From positions 1 through 64,000 of the forward strand of contig LDAQ01000055.1 in NCBI GenBank assembly GCA_001028025.1: a stretch of 64,000 nucleotides of DNA, in the 5' to 3' direction. Positions 35,758 through 43,231 of this stretch are shown piece by piece. This stretch comes from Faecalicatena fissicatena. GTDB taxonomy: Bacteria; Bacillota; Clostridia; Lachnospirales; Lachnospiraceae. A model generated the notes under the pieces. It had not been told where the DNA came from. It ran no database searches and saw only the letters and a list, made by a program, of their open reading frames with translations. How positions within the stretch are numbered: the first letter of the stretch is position 1; every line of letters begins with the position of its first letter. Both the position numbers and the translations under genes were made by a program.

Positions 35758-37571
35758 TCGGACATATACTGGATGTTTCGGTGGCCGTACTGGGATTTTT
35801 TATTGTCAGCTGTCTGATGAAAGGCAGGCTGTCGGCTGCACAGAAGCTATATCTTTCCTCGGCCGGTTTTCTTCTGCTTTGGCTGGTGGCAATCATCGGT
35901 ATGGATTATACAGAGAACATGGCGGCGCTGCAGGTCATGGATGCCATTACATGTGCCTGCTCGGCGCTGCTGATTATGACCATTCTGCTGATTTCCCTGA
36001 TTTTTACCAGGAACCTGGTGCAGATTCCACGGCATTACTGGCTGCTGTATGTGCTGCCGGCGCTTTCCTCGCTTATTGTATTTACGAACCCGCTGCACCA
36101 TCTGTTTTACAGACAGTTTTCTATCTACGCATCGGAAGTGAAATTCGGCCCTCTTTTTATTATTTCAGGCCTTCAGTACTATATCTATTCTATTATCGTT
36201 GTGATCATTATGATTAGGTATGGAATCAGAAGCAGGACCAGAAGGGTATGGGGACAGGTTGGGCTGTTTATCGGAGGTCTGTCTGTTCCATTTTGCACCA
36301 ACCTTCTGGCAACCCTGAAGATAGTAAATCTTCCCATATCGGCTACACCCCTGGCTTTTCTTGTTACCATTTTGTGCCATGGAATTGCCGTGTATTATCT
36401 GAATTTTCTAAATATCAAACCTGTCGCCCTGGAGAGCATGGTGGATAATGTTTCGGAAGGATATGTGATACTGTCCTCAGACAGATGTATTATTTATTCG
36501 AATGCTGCATTTGATGAAATTTTCGGGGAACAGTATAAAATGAGGATTAACTGTTATCTGAACCAGGTGGTTGAGGATCTGGAGGAGCGGAAACGGGATG
36601 TGATTTATAACCTGCTTAATTTTTTTGATGTCTGCAAACAGTCTGTGAATGTGATCTCCTATGAGCAGGCGATACTGTGTGAAGAGGGAAAGGTGTATTA
36701 TTCCGTAGAGCTTACGCCTATTTTAGTAAAGCACAGCATGGCGGGAGTCCTGGCTATGTTCCGGGACGTGACAAAGCTGAAAGAGGAGATGAAAAGGAAG
36801 CAGCAGAATCTGAGCCGGGCAATGGAGAGGGAACGGCTGATTTCCCTGGGACAGATGATTGGAAGTATCTCACATAATCTTAAGACTCCGATTATGGCCA
36901 TATCGGGGGATGTGACGCTTCTGGAAGACCTGGTAAGAGAATATTCTCAGAGCGTGGGAGACCCGGAAGTAACGGCTCAGGATCATCAGGAGATTGCAGG
37001 GGAGATGAACGGCTGGCTTGCAAGAATTAAGGAATGCTGTGCCTATATGTCGGATATCATAACAACGGTAAAGGGGATGGCAACAAACCTGAGTACTTCC
37101 TCCGAAGGGGAATTTACGATGGATGAAGTGTTTAAAAGAGTGGAAATGTTCCTGAAAGGTAAACTGGCCAGGAATGGCTGCAGGCTTATTACAGAAAATC
37201 AGCTTCCCGGGAGCACTGTCATACGGGGAGATATTAATAATATGGTCCAGGTGATCAACAACCTTCTGGACAATGCATGTGACGCCATGGAGGAAAAAGG
37301 CGGTGATGTTGAACTTAGAGCATGGAAAAAGGACGGCAGTGTATATATTGCCGTGAAGGATCAGGGAACCGGTATATCTGCGGATGTACAGGAAAAACTG
37401 TTCCGGTCTATGTGTACAACGAAAGGGACAAAAGGAACTGGACTGGGCCTGTACAGCTCGGCAGAGATTATCCGGGCACGGTTTGGCGGTAAGATATGGG
37501 TTGAGAACAATGAGGAAGGAGGCGCCTCCTTCTATGTCGGGCTTCCAATAGAAGATGACGAGAGAGGATAA
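35748..37571 (+). CDS. Sensor histidine kinase (7TM-PAS-HisKA-HATPase)
   Basis: 607-residue membrane kinase. Seven hydrophobic helices (about 5-225) resemble the HisKA_7TM sensor region, followed by a PAS-like domain (about 230-335), HisKA with ISHNLKTP (His376) and an ATPase domain with NNLLDNACDAM, DQGTGIS and GTGLGLY. The start overlaps the NRPS stop by 10 bp (GGAGGGAAG just upstream), so kinase and NRPS are translationally coupled. It probably pairs with the HD-GYP regulator 5 bp downstream. A role sensing the NRPS product or an envelope signal is inferred. Confidence 0.92.
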   Translation: MSIVGHILDVSVAVLGFFIVSCLMKGRLSAAQKLYLSSAGFLLLWLVAIIGMDYTENMAALQVMDAITCACSALLIMTILLISLIFTRNLVQIPRHYWLLYVLPALSSLIVFTNPLHHLFYRQFSIYASEVKFGPLFIISGLQYYIYSIIVVIIMIRYGIRSRTRRVWGQVGLFIGGLSVPFCTNLLATLKIVNLPISATPLAFLVTILCHGIAVYYLNFLNIKPVALESMVDNVSEGYVILSSDRCIIYSNAAFDEIFGEQYKMRINCYLNQVVEDLEERKRDVIYNLLNFFDVCKQSVNVISYEQAILCEEGKVYYSVELTPILVKHSMAGVLAMFRDVTKLKEEMKRKQQNLSRAMERERLISLGQMIGSISHNLKTPIMAISGDVTLLEDLVREYSQSVGDPEVTAQDHQEIAGEMNGWLARIKECCAYMSDIITTVKGMATNLSTSSEGEFTMDEVFKRVEMFLKGKLARNGCRLITENQLPGSTVIRGDINNMVQVINNLLDNACDAMEEKGGDVELRAWKKDGSVYIAVKDQGTGISADVQEKLFRSMCTTKGTKGTGLGLYSSAEIIRARFGGKIWVENNEEGGASFYVGLPIEDDERG

Positions 37572-37576
37572 AAGGA

Positions 37577-39148
37577 ATGCGGAAGAACAGAGCTGGAAAA
37601 GAAAAAAATGGTTTTAAGATGTTCATTCTGGATGATGACAGAAATATTCTGGATGCTTTGAGTGCCAATTTCCGCACAAAGGGCTATGAGGTGGAGACAC
37701 AGGAAAATCCGCTGACAGCATTGGAACAGCTGAAAGCGGGGCATTACGATATTTTGATCCTGGATTTTATTATGTCACCGATCTGCGGGGACGAGGTGGT
37801 TGCGCGGCTGAGACAGTTTGACACAAGAATTTATGTGATCATGCTGACTGGGCACAAGGAACTGGCACCGCCGTTAAATACGATCAGAGAGCTCGAAATC
37901 CAGGGGTACTGCGAAAAAAGCAGCCGGTTTGACCAGCTGGAACTTCTTGTAGAAAGCTGTGTAAAATGTATCCGTCATATCAATACGATTTATCAGTATC
38001 AAGAAGGGTTGTCCAGTATACTGGACTCTATTCCACACCTGCACCAGATGCTGCCGGTCGATGAGCTGTGCAGAAAGGTGCTGGAGGAGCTGAATTTACT
38101 GACTAAGACAGAGAACGGTTTTGTATGGGTAAAACCGGACAGTGTACTGACAGATCCGGTGAGCGTCGAACTGCCGGGGGATATATACAGCGGTGCCGGA
38201 TCTTACGATAAATCATTTTATGATTTTGAGAAGGAGGATTATCCGGTGATCGTGGAAACGGTCAGAAAAAGTATGGCGGAGCAGCGGATTATGTTTCATA
38301 ATGGCGTACTGCTAGTGCCGCTTCTTGGAAAACGGGAGATTATTCTGGGTGTAATGGGAGCAAAAACAGAATTGGCGCCGGATACCACATTGAAAGCACT
38401 TTTGTCGGTGTATGCAGAACAGGTTTCCACGGCCCTTCACAATACACTCCTGAAAATGCTTTTGAATGCCAATAATAAGAGGCTCTCCAGTGTAAATAAG
38501 CGGCTGATAGACAGTTACATGCAGACGGTGGAGGCGCTCCGGCTGCTGGTAGATGCCAAGGACTTGTACACAAGAGGGCATTCGGACCGCGTTTCTTATT
38601 ATGCAGTAAAACTGGCGGAAAAGGTGAGCAGTGATAAAGAATTTGTGAAACGGGTACGGGTAGCGGGGCTTCTGCATGACATCGGGAAAATTGGTGTTTC
38701 AGATGCAGTGCTGAGTAAACCGGAGCGGCTGAGCGAAGAGGAATTCAGCGAGATCAGGAAACATCCCGGCATGGGGGCAAATATCCTTTCCTGTATGGAA
38801 ATGTTCAGCAATACAGGGGAGATCGTCTGCGCGCATCATGAGCGTTATGACGGCACGGGCTATCCCAGAAGGCTGAAAGGGGAGGAGATCCCCCTGGAGG
38901 CCAGGATCATAGCGATTGCGGATGCATTTGATGCGATGATGTCAGACAGGCATTACAGAAAAAAACTGTCGTTTGAGGCGGCTGTGAGCCAGTTGGAGGA
39001 GGGCAGAGGCGCCCAGTTTGATGGTCGGCTGGTGGATGCATTTAAAGAAGTGCTGAGAGACTATGATAGAATCAGTGAGAAACTACGATGGACTTATGAT
39101 GAAAATAAAGGAAGAAACGGATCTTATGGAGCAGAAGAATATTTATAA
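37577..39148 (+). CDS. Response regulator with HD-GYP phosphodiesterase domain
   Basis: 523 residues: REC domain (about 15-130; acidic LDDD, phospho-acceptor Asp in LILDFIM, TG and K in MLTG and YCEKSS), a middle sensor-like region (about 140-300, GAF or DUF3369 type), a helical linker, and a complete HD-GYP domain (about 325-500) with LLHDIGKIGV, HPGMGANIL and HHERYDGTGYP. All metal-binding residues of active HD-GYP enzymes appear present, so it should hydrolyse cyclic di-GMP (or a related dinucleotide) under control of the upstream kinase. No DNA-binding domain, so output is through the second messenger. Its 3' end overlaps the ligase start. Confidence 0.93.
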   Translation: MRKNRAGKEKNGFKMFILDDDRNILDALSANFRTKGYEVETQENPLTALEQLKAGHYDILILDFIMSPICGDEVVARLRQFDTRIYVIMLTGHKELAPPLNTIRELEIQGYCEKSSRFDQLELLVESCVKCIRHINTIYQYQEGLSSILDSIPHLHQMLPVDELCRKVLEELNLLTKTENGFVWVKPDSVLTDPVSVELPGDIYSGAGSYDKSFYDFEKEDYPVIVETVRKSMAEQRIMFHNGVLLVPLLGKREIILGVMGAKTELAPDTTLKALLSVYAEQVSTALHNTLLKMLLNANNKRLSSVNKRLIDSYMQTVEALRLLVDAKDLYTRGHSDRVSYYAVKLAEKVSSDKEFVKRVRVAGLLHDIGKIGVSDAVLSKPERLSEEEFSEIRKHPGMGANILSCMEMFSNTGEIVCAHHERYDGTGYPRRLKGEEIPLEARIIAIADAFDAMMSDRHYRKKLSFEAAVSQLEEGRGAQFDGRLVDAFKEVLRDYDRISEKLRWTYDENKGRNGSYGAEEYL

Positions 39149-40757
39149 GAATGTAAAACTATATAAAACTTTGCCAGAGTGTCTGCTGGACGTGCGGGAA
39201 TTGTATGCAAAAAAACCGGCCATAACTACTTTTGACAGGGCTGGAAATCAGCTGGATGTTTCATACAGGGAATTTGTAGAGGATGTCCGGGGAGCTGCCT
39301 TCATGATGGTGCAGAAGAAGATGGCAGGAAAGCATATTGCCTTCGTGGGGGAAAATACTTACGAGTGGATTGTTGCTTTTTGTGCGGGCGGCTGCATTGG
39401 CTCGGTAGGAGTACCGATTGATGTGGAACAGCCTGAGGAGGAAATTCTAAATCTGGCTGAATTTGCGGATGCTTCCTATGCAGTGGTTCAGAAAGAATTT
39501 GAAGGAGCCTTTGAGGAATGGAAAAAAGAACGTGTGATCCGCATGGACTCCGGAATCAGAGAGATGATTGAAGAGGGCAGAAAACAGATAGAGCAGGAGG
39601 GGATTCAGGGATTTTCATTTTCCGCAGATATTGGCCCTGATACTCCGCTGGCGATTGTATATACTTCCGGAACGACAAGTGTTTCCAAAGCTGTCGTGCT
39701 CAGTCATTACAATTTGATGTATGACGCGTGCTGCTGTCAGGCATCGGTGGAGCTGGAGGACCGGATGTTCAATCCGCTTCCGCTTTACCATACATATTCT
39801 CTGGGGTGCGGAGTTCTGGATATGATTGCGCATGGGCAGAACATCTGTATCAATGGAAATCTGAAGACTCTGTTCCGTGATATCAAACTGTACAGTCCAA
39901 GTATTCTTATGGCAGTGCCCCTGATACTGGAGAATCTGCTCAAAGAGATTCATCGTGTGCAGGAAAAAATGGGTATCCGGGAGCAGACAATCCAGGCGGT
40001 GGAAAAATATAAAAAAGGTATATTTACAAAAAAAACCGTGAAGGTAAACGGGATGGATCTGATCCTTGGAGACCAGCTGAAGACAATCTGCTGCGGTGGC
40101 GCCCATCTGAATGAAAAGATAGCCGAAGAATACGTAGCTTATGGAATTGATGTACTTCAGGGCTATGGGATTACGGAGTGCAGTCCGCTGATCAGTAACA
40201 GTATCAGAGGCCAAAACAGAATCAACTCTGTAGGAATTCTTCTTCCAGGAGTGGAAATGAAGCTGGAGGACGGTGAGATTCTGGTAAAAGGTCCTAATGT
40301 TTTTAAAGAGTATTATAAGAATCCGGGCGCAACGGAGGAAAGCTTTACAGATGGCTGGTTTCATACTGGGGATATCGGGTATACGGACAGAAAAGGATTT
40401 CTTTTTATCTGTGGACGGAAAAAGAACCTGATTGTTTTTAACAACGGGAAAAAAGTGGTTCCAGAGGAGCTGGAAGCCTACATCCAGGAGATTCCTCTTG
40501 TGAAAGAGGTTATGGTATATGGGGCCAGCACCGGAAATGCGCTGGACGAGGTCAAACTTTCTGCGCTGGTCTGTGTGGATGCCGAGAAAACCAGTGAGAC
40601 GGACAATTACAGAATCCTGGAGAGTATACAGGAATCTATAACAGCGCTGAACGCAAAGCTTCCGGTCTATAAAAGAATCCAGTCTGTAAAACTGTCGGAG
40701 TCTGAATTTAAGAAGACATCCATGCAGAAAATTCAGAGAAGGAAGGTAATGGTATGA
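39126..40757 (+). CDS. Fatty acyl-AMP ligase / AMP-dependent synthetase
   Basis: 543 residues from ATG 39126 (AAAGGAAG 11 nt upstream), overlapping the regulator gene by 23 bp; the open frame reaches 39063. ANL superfamily: P-loop IVYTSGTTSVSKAVVLSH (usual G-x-P-K replaced by S-V-S-K), QGYGITECSPLI, HTGDIGYTD and KNLIVFNNGKKVVPEE. The ACP gene overlaps its stop by 4 nt, so the expected reaction is ATP-dependent loading of a fatty acid onto that ACP, supplying the acyl group to C1 of the NRPS. A CoA ligase role cannot be excluded. Confidence 0.88.
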   Translation: MEQKNIYKNVKLYKTLPECLLDVRELYAKKPAITTFDRAGNQLDVSYREFVEDVRGAAFMMVQKKMAGKHIAFVGENTYEWIVAFCAGGCIGSVGVPIDVEQPEEEILNLAEFADASYAVVQKEFEGAFEEWKKERVIRMDSGIREMIEEGRKQIEQEGIQGFSFSADIGPDTPLAIVYTSGTTSVSKAVVLSHYNLMYDACCCQASVELEDRMFNPLPLYHTYSLGCGVLDMIAHGQNICINGNLKTLFRDIKLYSPSILMAVPLILENLLKEIHRVQEKMGIREQTIQAVEKYKKGIFTKKTVKVNGMDLILGDQLKTICCGGAHLNEKIAEEYVAYGIDVLQGYGITECSPLISNSIRGQNRINSVGILLPGVEMKLEDGEILVKGPNVFKEYYKNPGATEESFTDGWFHTGDIGYTDRKGFLFICGRKKNLIVFNNGKKVVPEELEAYIQEIPLVKEVMVYGASTGNALDEVKLSALVCVDAEKTSETDNYRILESIQESITALNAKLPVYKRIQSVKLSESEFKKTSMQKIQRRKVMV

Positions 40758-41008
40758 CAGAAGAAGATATGCTGCATCTGGTTGAAGACATTGTAAGCGA
40801 AGTTACAGGGGTGAATAAACTGACTATGGATACGGAGTTTGTAAACGACCTGGCGCTGAATTCCATGGATGTCGCAAATCTGGTATGCGCATTTGAAGAA
40901 AAATTTGATACAGATATTCCGATGAAAGACGTACGTAACCTTATGCAGGTAAGGGATGTAATCCACTATATGCAGAAACGGGAACAGATGTCAGACACCG
41001 GTATTTAG
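40754..41008 (+). CDS. Acyl carrier protein
   Basis: 84-residue acidic carrier protein. The phosphopantetheine serine lies in DLALNSMDV (about residue 39), a variant of the common DSL; the helix-II FEEKFDTDIP is typical. It overlaps the ligase by ATGA, so the two are translated as a pair. It should carry the fatty acyl group from ligase to the first condensation domain. A separate housekeeping ACP is expected elsewhere. Last gene of the cluster. Confidence 0.92.
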   Translation: MTEEDMLHLVEDIVSEVTGVNKLTMDTEFVNDLALNSMDVANLVCAFEEKFDTDIPMKDVRNLMQVRDVIHYMQKREQMSDTGI

Positions 41009-41046
41009 ATCAATGAAAACAAATAATAAATAATTAAGAAAATCTC

Positions 41047-41101
41047 TTGACAAAGAAATGGGAAATTGATATGATTAAAAAACAGAACGCACTCTGTTTT
41101 T
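41047..41101 (+). promoter_or_regulatory. ilvN promoter and overlapping hairpin
   Basis: TTGACA (41047-41052), exact 17-nt spacer, TATGAT (41070-41075). Immediately after, AAAAACAGA/TCTGTTTTT (about 41078-41101) forms a hairpin with U-tract that would end transcripts coming from the ACP gene. Because transcription should start inside its left arm, it is a poor candidate for ilvN attenuation. Confidence 0.65.
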
Positions 41102-41137
41102 GCACTTCTTAAGTCTTATAGGAAAGTAGGGAAGCAT

Positions 41138-41638
41138 ATGAGAAGACAGGTTTATTCATTGCTGGTTGACAACAATCCCGGTGTTTTGAGCAGGATTGCG
41201 GGGCTTTTCAGCAGAAGGGGATACAGTATTGACAGTATCACGGCGGGAATGACGGCAGATCCCAGATTTACAAGGATTACGGTTGTTGCCAGCGGAGACG
41301 AACTGATTCTGTCCCAGATAGAAAAGCAAGTCCGCAAGCTGGAGGATGTCATTGAGATTAAGGTTCTGAAGGACGGTGAGTCCGTATACAGAGAGCTGAT
41401 CATGGTGAAGGTACGCGCCGGTGCTTCGCAGCGCCCGGAAGTGATTTCTATCGCAGATATTTTCAGGGCAAAGGTGGTAGACGTTGAGAAGGAATCCATG
41501 ATTATTGAATTGACGGGTGACCAGTCCAAGCTGGAGGCATTTTTGAATCTGCTGGACGGATACGAGATACTGGAGCTGGCAAGGACGGGAATTACAGGGC
41601 TTGCACGTGGAATTAAGGATGTTACATTTATAGACTGA
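41138..41638 (+). CDS. ilvN: Acetolactate synthase small (regulatory) subunit
   Basis: 166-residue regulatory subunit of acetohydroxyacid synthase, the first enzyme of valine, leucine and isoleucine synthesis; it binds valine for feedback control. ACT domain at residues 3-75 (LLVDNNPGVLSRIAGLFSRR) and the C-terminal ALS_ss_C domain at about 85-160. The catalytic subunit ilvB is not in the window, which is unusual as most operons keep the two together. ilvC follows after a 426-bp gap containing repeats. Confidence 0.95.
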   Translation: MRRQVYSLLVDNNPGVLSRIAGLFSRRGYSIDSITAGMTADPRFTRITVVASGDELILSQIEKQVRKLEDVIEIKVLKDGESVYRELIMVKVRAGASQRPEVISIADIFRAKVVDVEKESMIIELTGDQSKLEAFLNLLDGYEILELARTGITGLARGIKDVTFID

Positions 41639-41695
41639 CAGACAGTACATAAAGACAGGAAGCTAGGGGCAGACAGCCTTTAACTCATACCCGCA

Positions 41696-41820
41696 GGGCA
41701 CCCAGCAGCACATGCCCTGCGGCGGGTCTGCGGCTAAGCCGCAGAATAATGTATACCCAAGGGCACCTCGTAACACATGCCCTGCGGGCGGCTCCGCAGT
41801 AAACTGCGGAATAAGGTACC
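41696..41820 (+). repeat. Tandem pair of ~65-bp dispersed repeat (copies 3 and 4)
   Basis: Units 41696-41760 and 41761-41820, starting GGGCACC and ending CGGAATAAGGTA or CAGAATAATGTATA. Paired changes between CTGCAG- and CCGCAG-type stems keep the hairpins (CTGCGGC/GCCGCAG; TCCGCAG/CTGCGGA), which argues for selection on or spread of a folded form. Confidence 0.8.
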
Positions 41821-41837
41821 TATTGGATTGCAGCTGT

Positions 41838-41946
41838 TCAGCAAGATAATTGAGGTTTCTCCCACCTCTACAGGTGGAGAGGAATCACTAAAAACAAGAT
41901 GAACGGCAGTGGCGGGCGGAGAGGAATCGGTATCCCCCACTGACAT
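41838..41946. repeat. Palindromic cluster upstream of ilvC (possible IS200/IS605-type end remnant)
   Basis: Contains CCACCT-CTAC-AGGTGG, a direct repeat GG(T/C)GGAGAGGAATC (about 41870 and 41916) and CAGTGG/CCACTG. Hairpins with offset copies resemble the ends of single-strand transposons, but no transposase is present. No T-box motif was seen, so ilvC seems not to be tRNA-regulated here. Confidence 0.35.
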
Positions 41947-42064
41947 GAGGTTAATCTACACATCTATATAAGATGTTGTCGTACTCTGTGAAATTACCGA
42001 GCGCGGGTTGCAATATCATAAGATAAAGCATAATGGTGAAAGAAAAATTAGGAGGAATGTCAAG

Positions 42065-43084
42065 ATGGCAGCAAAAATTTATTATCAGGAAGATTGCAAT
42101 CTTTCCATGCTGGAAGGAAAAACAATCGCAATCATTGGTTACGGAAGCCAGGGTCATGCACATGCACTGAACCTGAAAGAATCAGGATGTAATGTGATCA
42201 TCGGTCTGTATGAGGGAAGTAAGTCCTGGGCGAAAGCAGAATCCCAGGGATTTGAAGTATTTACAGCAGCAGATGCAGCTATGAAAGCGGATATCATTAT
42301 GATTCTGATCAACGATGAGAAACAGGCTGCAATGTATAAAAAAGATATTGAACCAAACCTGGAAGAGGGCAACATGCTGATGTTTGCACACGGTTTCGCA
42401 ATCCACTTTGGTCAGATTGTACCGCCTCCGTATGTAGATGTAACAATGATCGCACCAAAGGGACCTGGACATACAGTAAGAAGTGAATATCAGGTCGGCA
42501 AGGGTGTTCCATGTCTGGTAGCTGTACAGCAGGATGCAACAGGCAAGGCTCTGGACAAAGCACTTGCATATGCTCTGGGAATCGGCGGAGCGAGAGCCGG
42601 TGTACTGGAGACAACGTTCAGAACAGAGACAGAGACAGACCTGTTCGGCGAGCAGGCAGTCCTTTGCGGCGGTGTATGCGCACTGATGCAGGCAGGTTTC
42701 GAGACACTGGTTGAGGCTGGATATGATCCGAGAAATGCATACTTTGAGTGTATTCATGAGATGAAGCTGATCGTAGACCTGATCTATCAGTCAGGATTTG
42801 CAGGAATGAGATATTCTATCTCCAATACGGCTGAGTTCGGCGATTACATAACAGGACCTAAGATTATTACAGAAGAAACAAAGAAGACAATGAAGAAGAT
42901 CCTGAGTGATATCCAGGATGGTTCTTTTGCAAAGGAATTCCTGCTTGATATGTCAGATGCAGGCGGTCAGGCTCATTTCAGAGCAATGAGAAAGATTGCT
43001 GCAGAACATCCGGCAGAGAAGATCGGTGAAGAAGTAAGAAAACTTTACAGCTGGAGCGATGAAGACAAGTTGATCAACAACTAA
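42065..43084 (+). CDS. ilvC: Ketol-acid reductoisomerase
   Basis: 339-residue class I enzyme that isomerises and reduces acetolactate to 2,3-dihydroxyisovalerate (and the isoleucine counterpart) with Mg2+ and NAD(P)H. NAD(P)-binding GYGSQGHAHALNL at about residue 25, MIAPKGPGHTVRSEY, and metal-binding DLFGEQAVLCGG and ECIHEMKLIVDL. The start at 42065 has GGAGG 8 nt before; the frame is open from 42008. Codon use suggests high expression. Terminator follows. Confidence 0.97.
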   Translation: MAAKIYYQEDCNLSMLEGKTIAIIGYGSQGHAHALNLKESGCNVIIGLYEGSKSWAKAESQGFEVFTAADAAMKADIIMILINDEKQAAMYKKDIEPNLEEGNMLMFAHGFAIHFGQIVPPPYVDVTMIAPKGPGHTVRSEYQVGKGVPCLVAVQQDATGKALDKALAYALGIGGARAGVLETTFRTETETDLFGEQAVLCGGVCALMQAGFETLVEAGYDPRNAYFECIHEMKLIVDLIYQSGFAGMRYSISNTAEFGDYITGPKIITEETKKTMKKILSDIQDGSFAKEFLLDMSDAGGQAHFRAMRKIAAEHPAEKIGEEVRKLYSWSDEDKLINN

Positions 43085-43116
43085 TCACAGAGACAGCATA
43101 GAAATCATAAGATAAG

Positions 43117-43150
43117 AACCCCGGCGTTTCTGCAGACGCGCCGGGGTTTT
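43117..43150 (+). terminator. Terminator after ilvC
   Basis: AACCCCGGCG/CGCCGGGGTT stem, 12-nt loop, then TTTT. Confidence 0.85.
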
Positions 43151-43231
43151 CCCATATTCCTACGGGATTATCCTGTTGCACGGCGGAATATGAGAGGGCG
43201 GACGAATTTATTATGGCGAGGAGAGATTTTT

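Noticed and set aside
41821..42064. T-box or other riboswitch before ilvC
   Set aside because: No AGGGTGGNACCGCG box or specifier-loop layout found; palindromes there look like mobile-element or repeat sequence.
43190..43231. ATG at 43190 as start of the second MATE gene
   Set aside because: It has no good ribosome site and adds residues unlike MATE proteins; TTG 43232 has GAGGAGAG at proper spacing.
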